A stretch of 64,000 bases of DNA from Eumeta japonica. Its lineage: Eukaryota; Arthropoda; Insecta; Lepidoptera; Psychidae. The DNA is taken from positions 2,170,001 to 2,234,000 of the forward strand of contig BGZK01000001.1 of the NCBI GenBank assembly GCA_005406025.1, read 5' to 3'. Made by a program: the position numbers and the translations under genes. A model generated the notes under the pieces. The model searched no databases, was not told the origin of the DNA, and saw only the letters and a list, made by a program, of their open reading frames with translations. Position 1 is the stretch's first letter, and every line of letters starts with the position of its first letter. This document shows, piece by piece, positions 1 through 10,360 of the stretch.

Positions 1-363
1 TTTATGTATACTGATGTAACTAATTAAAGTCGGAAAAACGATTCCAATTATTTTTCCATTCCGAAACGCGATATTCTATTCCATTGGATAGGTACCTACT
101 TATTTAATTTCACATAGTAAACTACAACTTTTACAGTTTTTTTTAATAGGCCAAAATTAAAAATAGATTTTTCACAAAATTATTTTAAGTACATCTAAAG
201 CGTAGATTACGAAACAAACGAACTCGAAAGCATTAGATCAGTTAATATAATTATATAAAAAAAATGAATCACGGAAACTTTTAAATTTTAAATTTTCCGT
301 CATGAGTCTTCCGATCACAGTGATTCTAAAAATAATCTCTATCATCATTCGTTCAACATTTAC
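1..363. other. AT-rich tract below the candidate terminal exon
   Basis: No coding frame is convincing here. If the minus-strand exon at 364-471 is real, this is its 3' UTR and downstream flank. Positions 32-58 and 149-165 share short blocks (AAAACGATT, CCAAAATTAAAA) with 3557-3605, so part of this may be an old interspersed repeat. Nothing else is recognised. Confidence 0.35.
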
Positions 364-471
364 TTAGGGCGCTTTGAAGATAATTACATAGTGTTTGCCA
401 CCACCAAATCCGGCAACTAAACCGTGCACGCCAGTACAGACCTCGACGAGCCGGACTTGTTATCCACGTAC
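364..471 (-). CDS. Candidate terminal exon, product unrecognised
   Basis: On the minus strand a canonical acceptor is visible: a CTAAC branch-point-like motif, a long pyrimidine run (ATCTCTCATCTCTTACAG), then exon sequence from 471. Downstream there are two plausible readings. If the exon is entered after two bases, it reads YVDNKSGSSRSVLACTV then a stop at about 418-420, with mostly G/C third positions. A second frame beginning near 455 reads RLVEVCTGVHG...VIIFKAP and stops at 364-366; it needs a weaker AG at 456-457 or a different entry. I cannot tell which frame is used, and I recognise neither peptide. The strong acceptor is seen directly. The exon call is inference. It could also be a non-coding exon or a decayed element. 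Confidence 0.35.
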
Positions 472-479
472 CTGTAAGA

Positions 480-950
480 GATGAGAGATAAAATAACGGG
501 TTAGTTACTGATACAAATTACACAATTACCTAATTACATTAATCACTTGTTTCTAAAACAAATTTAATTATTAGTTAAATATTGAACATAATTCTTTTAA
601 AACAATTCAATACGTTCATATATTTAATTGTATACAGATATTATAACATTAATTGCTTACAGAACTTTTAACATTATTTGGGATACTACTTTTTTTTAAT
701 GATTGATTTTGCATTTCCAATAACTCATCATGTTGCTCATTATTAAAATGACATAAGAATATAAATCTTATAACATGCAATCTACTTACAAATGCAATAT
801 ATCTTTTATGAAGTAAATAAATAACAATAATAGTAATCACCTATCACAGGCATATTACTTTAATTATTAAAAAAAACGAAGCATAAGTTTTTTGACTAGC
901 TATCAATCTTATTAAATTATGATTTTTATGTATCCAGTCTCAAACACCCC
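480..950. other. AT-rich intergenic or intronic sequence
   Basis: Apart from the polypyrimidine tract and branch-point motif of the acceptor just upstream of 364-471 on the minus strand (about 474-510), nothing recognisable is seen. The open frame at 649-840 has no coding character. Confidence 0.4.
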
Positions 951-954
951 GCCG

Positions 955-1115
955 CCGAAGCACACCCTCCTCACAATCTGTTCGTTTGAGAGCGGGAGGC
1001 TCACCTCAAGCCCCCAGCGCTGGCCCATAACGGGTCGGGGTCAGCGACAGCCGTCGTCGCCAAAATGGTGACGTCCAAAGCCGACGGCTTACGTACCCCT
1101 CGGAAGTACGGAGCG
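955..1115 (+). repeat. GC-rich interspersed-repeat fragment
   Basis: An abrupt GC-rich block in AT-rich flanks includes AACGGGTCGGGGTCAGCGAC and CCAAAATGGTGACGTCC. It resembles interspersed repeat sequence that I associate with lepidopteran retroelements, but I cannot name the family. No terminal repeats or long ORF are visible. A conserved regulatory block is the alternative. Confidence 0.3.
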
Positions 1116-1825
1116 TGAGCTGTAATTCGACTTAATTCAAAAATCAGGTTCGAAGGCGATAGAGTACCAAACTACTGAACCACCATCTCTCACTTGATTT
1201 GTATACGCACTAAAGTTAATTTCTTGCATAGGAGTTTGCTATTTTTTTCTACGCCCAAGACGTATTTGGGATTACGAGGAACGGAAAAGGTACGTCTTGT
1301 GTTTTAAACGCGACCGTATACCGCATACTATTTTTTATGCAGTCAAAAATATTTTGTAGGGTTTTCTACAGAAAAACCAGAAAACGAACTCACATGTACT
1401 GCGAACGTGCATCAGCGCAAAGCTTTGTCAAGTTCAGATATGAAAGCGTTTTTGACGGTCGTTCAGAGGGCGGGGAAATGGCTGACTCAACCGTGCCATA
1501 CGCACTGATGTTGAACGTATTTTTCAAAAAAAAGTGCTATTACGCAAAATGTTAAACGTACAAGCCTTCTTCTGCGAAAGCAAACGGTCCTGATTCCAAT
1601 CGGTCTCCTTTCGAGTATCTGTCGAACATTTTTGCCTTATATTTTCTGCAAACGAGCTTTCCGTTCCTTTGTACGCTTGTATCAGAACCGTGTCTCCCTT
1701 TGAACGACATCTTCAACTATACCAATGATTTCAAAACATTTTTCGTCTGTCTACCAATTTGTGGTGATCTAACTCATCACGTACCGAGACGCGGAGCAGT
1801 ATCGAGCGTGCGACGGTGTTCCATT
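1116..1825. other. Unassigned sequence
   Basis: Mixed-composition sequence. The open frames at 1337-1555 and 1700-1903 show no domain, and the latter runs into the hexamer array, where its Arg/Asn-rich end comes from the repeat. Nothing is assigned. Confidence 0.3.
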
Positions 1826-2035
1826 CGAGATCGAACCGAGAGGTATGAGAAGAGAAATCGAAAGCGTGACTGGTATCGAAATAGACAAAGGAATCGAAAT
1901 TGAAATAAACAGTGGGACTGGGATCGAGACCGAAATCGGTAGTGAAATTAGAAGTAAGACTGAAATGGAATCTATATAACAGAACAGATAAGGGAACTCA
2001 TTCTACATCCATTGTGGATTTAACTGCAGGGGAAT
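1826..2035 (+). repeat. Degenerate hexamer array 1 with tail
   Basis: From about 1826 to 1975 the plus strand is a run of imperfect six-base units of the form GRRAYC (GAAATC, GGGACT, GGGATC, GAGACC, GAAATT). After the array a tail reads GAACTCATTCTACATCC and, after a short gap, AACTGCAGG. The same AACTGCAGG ending follows the first block of array 7 near 27750. The arrays share period and strand bias but not exact unit order, as expected for old, internally scrambled repeats inside a mobile element. Confidence 0.6.
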
Positions 2036-2149
2036 TCAGTCATAAATGAGAATGTTCGTATATATGCTTGGGTGTTCGTTTGATGTTCCTTCGGTTTCAA
2101 ATGGTGTTACAGATTATGTACTCAAATAAGCTACAGGATGTGAGGAAGT

Positions 2150-2396
2150 TCGGGGTCGAAATTGAAATCGACAATCGGGACTGAAATAGAACGCAAAACC
2201 AGGATCGGGATAAGGATTGGTGTTGAATAGAAATGAAATTGAAAACGGCTCGGGATCGAGACAGGCAGTCGGACCAATATCGAAACTGAGAGCTGACCGG
2301 TATCGAAAACAGCGACGTCGTCCCATACAAAAGATGTATCCGTTAATTTATGACCAGGCAAGTGAAACCGTAGGCAAAAGTTAGCTAAATTGTAAA
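2150..2396 (+). repeat. Degenerate hexamer array 2 with CTAGT-like tail
   Basis: Six-base phasing is clear from about 2150 (GAAATT, GAAATC, then CGGGAC and AGGATC-type units) to about 2305. The tail includes ACCGTAGGCAAAAGTTAGC, a diverged form of the GGGCAAAAGCTAGT ending seen at 27927. This is the second array within 600 bases. Open frames on either strand across it are artefacts of the repeat. Confidence 0.6.
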
Positions 2397-2940
2397 TTTT
2401 AATCGCTCAATTGCTACAAAAATTTTGATTTAATTTTACATAAAGCCAATAAAAACTGCCTTCGGGAAAACCTACCTACTTATTATTAGTTAAATACCTA
2501 CTTGTTATGTATATTTAATTTGAGTTAGTATTCCTTACATTTGTTCTTGTTCCATAACACACTAAAAATATACCGAGTGTGTTTTTAATGACATGCAGAT
2601 AAAATGTTTTAAAATTAAACAAATATTAAGTTAGGTTTTTGTCTGTAGTGTATTTTGTAACGACATCATGTAATTAAAATAATTATATGTTCGACGTTCA
2701 GTGAATAATATAATTAAATGCAAGAATTAATAAATTGTATGAGAAGAAAATACATATACCTAACAATCTATTAATAATAACTAGTAACATAATAGTAACT
2801 TTGTATAGTCGTCTTGATCGCCTCAGATGATTTATTGCTTAAAATACTTTTGAAGAGTTCACATTTGTTTTGCCTGTCCCTATTTAAATACTATTAGGCA
2901 AATACTGTTACTAATAGTTTGTCGATTAAATCGATATACG
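2397..2940. other. AT-rich desert
   Basis: Very AT-rich with no coding frame or recognisable repeat end. Nothing is assigned. Confidence 0.4.
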
Positions 2941-2943
2941 AAT

Positions 2944-3440
2944 ATATACAAAAATTTTCAAGTGCGAGTCGAGTTCGCGCATCGAGGGTTCCCTGTTATC
3001 ATCATACTATGTATTATAATTATAAACTTAAAGAAAAAATGTCTTTTTTTTCTCATTCCGTTCAGATCTGTAACGCCAGCCCGAATAACACCTTTCATTA
3101 TTATTTGTGATTTTTATTATTTGTTGTGTTATTTTGGAATCTTTGTCATAATCACACCGAATTGACGCTTGTAAATATTTTTATTATTAAACTAAAACTA
3201 ATTGGAAAAATTTTGAAATACATTTATTGCATAGTTTTTTGGTATTTTTTTTAATTTTTGGAATGTCCGCCACAGTAGCGTACGTTCTGTGAAAATTTTG
3301 ACCGTAATAGTTAATTACGGTTCAAATGACATTATTCTTTAAGGGTAGAACAGACAGACAGAATGAGAAAGAATGGGCAGACGCAGTGGGTTTAGCGTTA
3401 GGGTCCCGTTGGCACACTTTTGGTACGGAACCTTAAAAAT
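2944..3440 (+). mobile_element. Non-autonomous repeat bounded by GTACGGAACC-type ends
   Basis: The left end reads AAGTGCGAGTCG followed by GAGGGTTCCC. The right end has a CAGACAGACAGA run, AGGGTCCCGTTGG and finally GGTACGGAACCTTAAAAAT. The GGTTCC/GGAACC pair gives short inverted ends. This is one of the commonest dispersed repeats of lepidopteran genomes as I know them, and related pieces occur here at 32921, 34702, 36439 and 41550. No protein is encoded. This copy is the only one in the window with both ends. Confidence 0.6.
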
Positions 3441-3619
3441 GAAGAAATATATGTACTTTCAATTAATCAGGTTGAGACATCAATGGGCGTATATATCGAC
3501 TCGGTTACATTACTTGAAATCGCGCTTTCTGTGTCTCCATGCCATGAAAAAAAAACTTGAAAAACGATTGCAATTATTCTTTTTCACGAAGACCAAAATT
3601 AAAACTTTACACGTAGTCG

Positions 3620-4690
3620 GTTAGGCGTAGCGGAGCACCCCGCCGCGCTGAAGGCGCGCCGCGGCGGTTGAGTGCGCGAGACGCGCAGCTGGATTTTTTT
3701 GTGCAAACCGTTATTTTTGGCATAAATCTCACCCTTCCGAAATCGCGATTTCAATAACTCGGTCACACAATGCATTCGATGCGTTCATTTTTTCGTGGAA
3801 TTTTTTTAAAGTGGGGTAATGCATTTTTTATTAAGAGGAGCCGCCCGGCCGCCGCGTCGTTATTCCTTCCCACGGCCGGGAAAATGGGTCAGGCATTGTG
3901 CGCGCCGCCGGTTTTACCTTAAAAAAGAGATTTTGGCGAGGAATCGAAAGAGCCGGGATAAAAAACGAGCCGCGACCTGTCGCAGCCGAGGGGCCGTCCC
4001 CGCCGCGCGCCCCGCGCCCCGCCCGCCTGCGGCACCCCTCTGACATACTTTTTTAGGATAAATCTTAAAAATTGCACAGCTCTTGAATGAGTTTTCTCGG
4101 GGTTGCAGCGGCTTTGTTTTTTTTTCCAAATATGTTACAGGCGACGGTTACACGTCACGCTCGACGCCCGAGGCGCAGAGCCCGTCGGCGGCGAACGGAG
4201 CGGTCGTCGGGGCGGGAGGAGCGGGCGCGAGAGCGAGTACGTAACTTTTATAAATTTTAAAGCAATGTTTGCACGTACGCCGGCCTTCGTTAGCCAGGTT
4301 GCGGCGCGGGGCGGTGCGGGCCGTTACGCTACGCTAAAATGATTAGGTAAACAAAACGGGCGGCGCGGGGCTGCGGGCTGTTTGCGCGCCCCCACGGCGG
4401 GCGGCGGGACGGCGGCGACGGGCGGTGGCGGAGGCGGGGGCGGTGGGGGTCCGGCGACCGGGAGGCTGCCGCACCGAGATTACCTACATTTTAACGCGTG
4501 AAAGATTTCAAAGGCGACCCCGGCCACTTCACAAATAATCCATCAACATCTCGTCGCGACAGTGCGAGGACTCGAGACCCTTTTAAAGGCCACTTTGGGA
4601 GGGGCGGGCGACGGGCAGGGCGGGCGCCACTCGCCGGGACAAATTCGATTTATCCATAGATTGGAGTGCATATTCAGCGGCCGCTCCGAT
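3620..4690. promoter_or_regulatory. GC-rich island
   Basis: About 1 kb of CpG-dense sequence alternates GC-rich blocks (around 3640-3690, 3840-4040, 4140-4220, 4300-4470 and 4590-4640) with short AT cores such as TTTTAAAGC and ACGTAACTTTTATAAATTTT. Open frames are Arg/Gly/Ala/Pro-rich in several overlapping frames on both strands, which is what composition alone gives, so none is called coding. I infer a cis-regulatory region or CpG-type promoter. The block at 3645-3690 may instead belong to a repeat. Confidence 0.35.
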
Positions 4691-4699
4691 CTAATGAGA

Positions 4700-5099
4700 T
4701 TTTAGGTCCAAAGTGAGGCCGGCCCGCCGGCGCCGAGCGCCCGCTCGCACTGCGAGTGCCTTAAGTAGGTGCAATTTCCGGTGCAAGAAAAGCCATAGTA
4801 TTATTGAGAGCGAAAAACATTTTCGATAGCAGTAAATTGTAACTGAAATTAAAGGAATATAAGATACATTCACTTGTTTTAAGTCATAGAATCCAACAAT
4901 CCCTTGACGTGCGCAATCAACAATCCCGTGCGCACATAATGTAGATGAGCTACGTAATCGGCGAATGTAACTAATTGGAAATGGAAAAAATATATCAAAG
5001 ACCATAACGCTTTAACCACAATAGCCGAGCAAAGCAGTGGCAATATTACGATATAGAATTAAATAATTATGCTAATAACCAGAATTATTTGATTTTGGT
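4700..5099. other. Unassigned sequence
   Basis: Nothing is assigned. The minus-strand frame at 4691-5005 shows no domain. Confidence 0.3.
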
Positions 5100-5100
5100 T

Positions 5101-5745
5101 TTATCTCTCTCTATCTTTCAGAGACATTCCACACATATTACGTAGAGATCGCATCTCCACCTCATTGATTTCACTTTGATTTTTATTCTGCCATACCCTA
5201 CTTTTACTACCATACATAAACTTAGGAATCAAGACCCCATTATGGACAGCTATACGCGCTTGTCGTAAGACAGTTTTACTATTCATAATACCAAGCAAGG
5301 CCCCATTCACTTTATTTCCCGCATTCACTCTCTTTTCGATATCTCTATCCTGTTTACCATCATTTGTAAGCAGACTACCCAAGTATGCAAAGTCTTTCCC
5401 TTGTTCGACACTCTCACCTTCTATATATATTGCATTCAGTCGTGCTTTCGCTTCTTTCAAACATCAACACCTTAATATTGCTTATATTTACTTTCACACC
5501 TCTTTTCTTAACAGAATCATTCATTTTCGTTATCACCTCCCGAAGCTCGCACGCCAACGACGCAAAGATTACTTGCTCGTCTGCATACCTACAGGAAGTA
5601 TTTGAAAAACAGCTCATCCATTCTTAACCCATACTCATACTTTTTCAGATTATGTGGAACACTCATCCATGAATAGATTGAATAGCCACGGTGAAGCTAT
5701 ACATCCCTGTCTGACACCCCTGCGGATGTCAATTCAGTCACAATA
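5101..5745 (-). pseudogene. LINE reverse-transcriptase remnant (RTE-type)
   Basis: Translated on the minus strand, the 5745 end gives the RT block GVRQGC followed by SPWLFNLFMD. Next come a degenerate catalytic box YADE (normally YADD) near 5580 and the stretch MNDSVKKRGVKVN. A further frame (5460-5101) has the thumb and C-terminal region AYLGSLLTNDGKQDRDIEKR, VNAGNKVNGALLG, IPKFMYGS and MRSLRNMCGMS. These are the usual order of blocks in this LINE polymerase. At least two frameshifts and several stops split it, and the altered catalytic box argues against activity. The endonuclease and RT N-terminus are missing, as in a 5'-truncated insertion. RTE clade is my best guess; RT identity is secure. 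Confidence 0.85.
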
Positions 5746-5879
5746 ATGTAAAAACAGTTCTTTTTTTTCATATTAAGAATAATTTATGTTTATCGTTATA
5801 ATAACGTTAATACTATTTGTTGTTTATACTTATTTCTTATGAACATAATTAATATTATTTATAAGCTCTAATTAATTAC

Positions 5880-5990
5880 AGGCAGAGACTACAGATCTCC
5901 ACACTGTGCGATCTTTGCATATATCTCTTCCTTCACTGGTATCCAACAATCATAAGCAAGCTTGTGGATTTCTGGTGCTTAAATTTAGAC
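5880..5990 (-). repeat. Retroelement-like fragment
   Basis: On the minus strand this reads AAGATCGCACAGTGTGGAGA and CTGTAGTCTCTGCC, a motif I associate with the 3' part of a common lepidopteran retroelement. It is short and has no ORF, and its boundary with the LINE remnant at 5101-5745 is unclear. Confidence 0.35.
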
Positions 5991-6139
5991 TTATTTTAAT
6001 ATGTTATCAATCTAGTCGGTATATTCTTGTAAATACACTTCCAAAAATTATTTCAAGTCAGCACCACCCCACCCCTTAATAAATGTTAACGTCCGCCAAT
6101 CCACCGGGCATAACAATGTTATTGAAAAAATATACTATG

Positions 6140-6230
6140 TATCAAAACTCACTACATAGGCGTATATATCACTATACAGCGTACATATAGTAACTTAAAA
6201 TTCACTATATAGGCGTATATGTACTTCAAA
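6140..6230 (+). repeat. Imperfect direct duplication
   Basis: The phrase TCACTACATAGGCGTATATA recurs about 60 bases later as TCACTATATAGGCGTATATG. This is a local duplication of roughly 25 bases. No function is assigned. Confidence 0.6.
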
Positions 6231-6325
6231 ACTTTTTGTTTAAAGATTTGCAGTACTCCTGAAAGCAATTAATCTTATCTGCTGATATTTAACTTAATTC
6301 ATTATTATCAAAATTTTCTTTAAAA

Positions 6326-6493
6326 TTTGGTTGCCTGTAAAGTCGGTATACGGGCGAAAGTTTGTGACAACGACTTTGAATGGTAAAATCATTTTAATGT
6401 GAATATTCATTCGTATAGTAGGAAGAAGGATGAAATAATAGTAACAATTTAAAACATTTATTTATACATTATATTTAAAACATTAATTTATAC
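6326..6493 (+). repeat. Dispersed repeat copy A
   Basis: About 168 bases, from TTTGGTTGCCTGTAAAGTCG to AACATTAATTTATAC, recur almost unchanged in reverse orientation at 26861-27031. By eye the copies differ by only two small indels (GTTTGTGAC against GTTTTACGTGAC, and ACATTA against ACAATTA). The core includes GGGCGAAAG and ATTCATTCGTATAGTAGG. Such identity in a non-coding repeat indicates recent dispersal or strong constraint. The family and its true ends are not known to me. Confidence 0.85.
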
Positions 6494-6805
6494 AAAGAAT
6501 CTTGAATTTCATTTAACAAATTTTAACCTTTACACATACATAGTCAAATATACATACAATAACTTGCAATACATTTGCAAGCTATGCATAATTCTCTAAT
6601 AGACCGATCATAGTTGAGTACATCCAACGTTAGATTAGGTATAATTTATTGAAACTCAACTAAATAACAATACAATAATACATCCAACAGTTAGGTATTT
6701 ATGAAACTAGTAATTACGTAGGCAATGTAGTGCAATGTAATGCAAAGTGTAAATTTAGAGTTTTAAAACACTTAAATTATTGATCGCGACGCTAATTATT
6801 GTCAT

Positions 6806-6840
6806 TCTATTATTGATAAAAAATAATTATCAATAATAGA
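6806..6840. other. Perfect 14-bp hairpin
   Basis: TCTATTATTGATAA (6806-6819) and TTATCAATAATAGA (6827-6840) are exact reverse complements around a 7-base loop. The arms are AT-rich, so formation by chance or as a tip of a larger MITE-like structure is possible. No miRNA identity is recognised. Confidence 0.6.
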
Positions 6841-7066
6841 TTGACATCAATAGTAGATATCATTTATGGCATAGAACTGGATCATAATTAATGTTCAATA
6901 TAGTATATCTATATTAAATAATACATTTGCGTGTGCTTTTTTTAAAGTCAATGAACTAAATAAATAAACGACAACAGAATCAAAGTAACCATAATCACTA
7001 TAACACTTAATATAAATATTCTTTTATGTGGGGTGTTAATTTGCGGAAATCCATAATTATACGTTT

Positions 7067-7414
7067 GCCTGCAACATGTGTTATCATGCAGCATGCAACC
7101 TACCGCTTACCCTCGCATCTGTTCTTCCACTACGAATTCCTATCCAACGAATTGAATATTGATTTGACAGGATTGACAGATATCGAACACCTAACCAAGT
7201 GTTGATATTCTATTTATCTTAGTCTGTTAAATAGTTGTAATATAATTTCTATGCACGTTTCATGCCAGATCAGCACATCCTCAGGAAAATGCAGACTGTC
7301 ACATCTACCAAAGTCTCAGGAGTGTTAAGACTATCAACAGATGCGCTCCCAACCACCTCACGCGATGTACAGTCATGCATTATATGAGTGCATGACTTAA
7401 CACATGTTGCAGGC
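7067..7414. mobile_element. Inverted-repeat element with GCCTGCAACATG ends
   Basis: GCCTGCAACATGTGTTA (7067-7083) and TAACACATGTTGCAGGC (7398-7414) are perfect 17-bp inverted repeats, and both are followed inward by CATGCA at slightly different spacing. The span of 348 bases fits a MITE-like element or its paired ends. No target-site duplication could be fixed by eye. The minus-strand open frame at 7270-7581 crosses the right end and is not supported as a gene. Confidence 0.5.
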
Positions 7415-8900
7415 AAGCGCCGCATTACATAAATACAATTTTTCGAACACCTATTGTACTCGAAATAATAAATATTGTCAACACTAAGCTGTTTCGATTT
7501 GTGTCCAAATCTTTTTAAAGGGATATAATAAATTCTTTTAAAAGCTACAAATGTTAAGGAGGAAAACAGTGTTGCTGTCAAGTAATTTCCTTACTTAAAT
7601 GAATACAATAAATTTTCTCTGCCACCATCGTCTACCTGCACGTGCTAGCCATTAGTTTAATCCATCACGCTAGGTATCTATTGTACAACCACTCTCCCAC
7701 CCATGATATTGTTGGCCGTTCATTATCTACACATTTTCTACGATCATACTTTACTTATCGGTGATCATTAATAGGAGAAAAAACGTTCAATACGGAACAT
7801 TAAGCTAGCAAATCTGTCTCGCGCGGCGCGTTTTTCTTCGCGACGGCAGGTAAATTATTATGATGCGTCGCGGCGGTCAGCGGCGTCGGGCGCAGGTGTT
7901 TATTTGAATTAAAAAATCCGATCGCGTAAGACACGGCAAGTGGGTTTCCCTAAGATTACGATTGGAACAAAGCGAATGAAATGAACAAAGCCAGGTCGTT
8001 GAGCGTCTTCACGAACATTGGTAATAAATTTTAGTCTCGTTTTTGCATCTCTTTCGCTTTTTTGTTTTGAATCGTAATATATAAAAAAATATTGTCTTTC
8101 ATCGGAAATTATGCGTTCGTTTCTTTCCCATCTATGATTGCTAGTCGAACAAAAAAATACGTGCAGATGCATATAGAACTTACTCATATTTTTTTGGGCC
8201 CGGTGAATGACAAAACAGGCGTCTATTTTACTTTCAAAAAATACGACCGACATATTGTTTTCACGTTCGCAGCTCTAGTTCCGGCACCTTCACAATGAGA
8301 ATCCGTTATTAGGTTAAGGTCCGTCGAATCTTCTCTCTTTTTTCACCTCATTTAATCGAGATGGAATTTAGCAATTCAAACTTGTAGAGGTCAAAGCAAA
8401 ATATTTTCTAGTATAAAATCGATGTCGGTGGAACTGTAGAGGTTGAATAAGAAATACGCTCTACTTGAAAAATAAAAAAAACTGGATAAATGTGTATTAG
8501 TTTCAAACACGGTAGGATTTTATAGAATATTTAAAAAATCCGTATAAGGTCTTACACTATTGAAATATGATATGTTCTATACAGAAACTTAATTGGATCT
8601 AAAAAGCGACGGAATCTAGAGCAGTTTTTGCTCAATAGAAATACTTATATTTTATTAGGAGATACTCAATTTGACAAATGATTTTATTTGTATAGTAATT
8701 AATAATCATAACATGATGTAACCTCATGTAGGTACCTATTTACTGGGGGAACAGACATACAGACGTCTATTGTCCTTGGTTGATCTTTACATAGTACCAC
8801 TTTTGTGTCATAAACTTTCATTGATTGCTGTGTCCAAACTCGTTAGTTTCAAGTGCTATTTGATCTTTCAACTATTATCATCTTTTTCCATTAATGCCAT
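7415..8900. other. Unassigned sequence with a short CpG-dense patch
   Basis: Mostly AT-rich. A CpG-dense patch at about 7820-7900 (CGCGCGGCGCG, GCGTCGCGGCGGTCAGCGGCG) may be a small regulatory island. The overlapping frames at 7909-8298 occur on both strands and show no domain. Confidence 0.3.
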
Positions 8901-8904
8901 GACG

Positions 8905-9390
8905 TTAACATGCCAACAATCTCGACTGCGTAAGATTTTCTAAGACAGTCCTAGAAAAAAAGCAATGGCCTCTTCTTACACATTGACCGATACACATTTC
9001 CTTCACCAATTTCGTTTTATTCGTCCTTTCCAGACGATCCAACTATCTCCATATTCACTTTTCTCTCCAATCAATTTCTGACTGCAACAATTTTTCAAGG
9101 ACACTTAACATATTCAACGCTGAGAGCATTGATTCCCCTCAAATATTCCTTCTTTTATGCTCAACTTTAATCGTCTCACATTAATACTATGAACCATGAA
9201 TTCATTAAATACAGCTAAATGCGCTTGCGTGGAAATGCTTTTATTATTAATAACAGCAACAAGGCCCATGTACTTTGTTTCCCACATTAACCATTCTTTT
9301 AATATTTCTTCTACTCTTTGCATTCCACCGTTTCTTTTTTCTCTTTTTTCTGTTTCTTTTGCCGCCATTCTTAAAAAATCATTCCAAATA
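8905..9390 (-). pseudogene. Second LINE reverse-transcriptase C-terminal remnant
   Basis: The minus-strand frame near 9280-9190 contains NNKSISTQAHLAVFNE. This aligns with the NSKTVLRQARIAVHNGVLIP region of the copy at 5101-5460. After frameshifts, 9050-8905 reads LERTNKTKLVKEMC, matching the LERMNESRLTKQIY-type block near the C-terminus of this LINE family. The copy is shorter and more decayed than the 5.1-kb copy, lies on the same strand about 3.4 kb away, and extends further towards the C-terminus. Part of the N-terminal reading (MAAKETEKREKRNGG) may be unrelated. The match rests on the aligned blocks only. Confidence 0.6.
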
Positions 9391-9956
9391 AATAAAATAA
9401 ACGAATAATTTTTTTGTTTTATCCTAACACTGTATAGTGATCGCTAATGTTTTCTATTCGTTGTCCTTACATATTCATTTTAATACAATTTTACGGACAA
9501 AATGCGAATATCACACCACCAAGTCGGCGATACAGAGATAATTTGGTCGACGGCGTACAAAAGGTGTTTGATGTTCGACGAGTAACTCATTGTAACCTAC
9601 ATGCACCAGTCTCTGTGACAACATTTTACAAAGTGCGTGAGTTAGGAAGGGGTGAGACGTTTAAGATTTGTAAGATAAAATGCTTTGCCTAGGAATGGCT
9701 GTGGACAAACTCCTTAAATACAACTGCTTCAAATTTCAAATCATAAATTTTAAATAGCCGAAAAAAGGCGGTTGTGACAAATATACAAACAGACAGATAC
9801 TAAATACATATTAAGCATAAGAATACCTTTTTGAATTATCAAATACACGAAATAGTAGTAATCTAATTGTTGAAAGATGAACAGTTAAATCACTAAATCT
9901 GAAAACATGAAACCATACACCATTTTGAACGGGATTTTCATAAACAAAATTTAAAC
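9391..9956. other. Unassigned AT-rich sequence
   Basis: The segment near 9700-9800 (GCTGTGGACAAACTCC, GTTGTGACAAATATACAAACAG) has the flavour of repeat sequence with a CAGACAGATA run, but no boundary can be drawn. Nothing else is seen. Confidence 0.25.
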
Positions 9957-10360
9957 AAAAAAAAACCGACTTCAAAAAAGAAACTATTCCAAAACAAATT
10001 AATATGCACTAAAAAGTAAAAAAATAATTGCGTAATCTTCTACAACTTAATAATCAGCTTACTTTTTCTACTCATCAAAACGTAGGTACGATCTATGTGT
10101 TTACCACGCAACAAGATAGGTAGGTATCTACCCACTTCAAATTTAAATCGACACATACCTTGGAATAACAAACAATGATCAAAATATTTTAGAGTTCTCC
10201 TAATTAAAATAAAATGAAAAATATTAAACTACTTAAAACTCAATAAAATTATTACGATTATATAAGATTGTTACAATTGTTGTTTTTGGAGTCGGTGTCA
10301 GCTAAGGAAACATTACAATATTCCTAGCAATAGCCTCCTTTTTTGAAGTCGGTTAAAAAT
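9957..10360. mobile_element. MITE with AACCGACTTC inverted ends
   Basis: The left end AAAACCGACTTCAAAAAAG (about 9961-9980) is the reverse complement of the right end CTTTTTTGAAGTCGGTTAAAA (about 10338-10358). The roughly 400-base element has no ORF and an AT-rich interior. Repeats with AACCGACTTC ends are abundant in Lepidoptera. The superfamily is not assigned because a target-site duplication could not be fixed. Confidence 0.65.

Noticed and set aside
5101..5745. Functional reverse transcriptase gene
   Set aside because: Catalytic YADD is altered to YADE and frameshifts and stops interrupt it.
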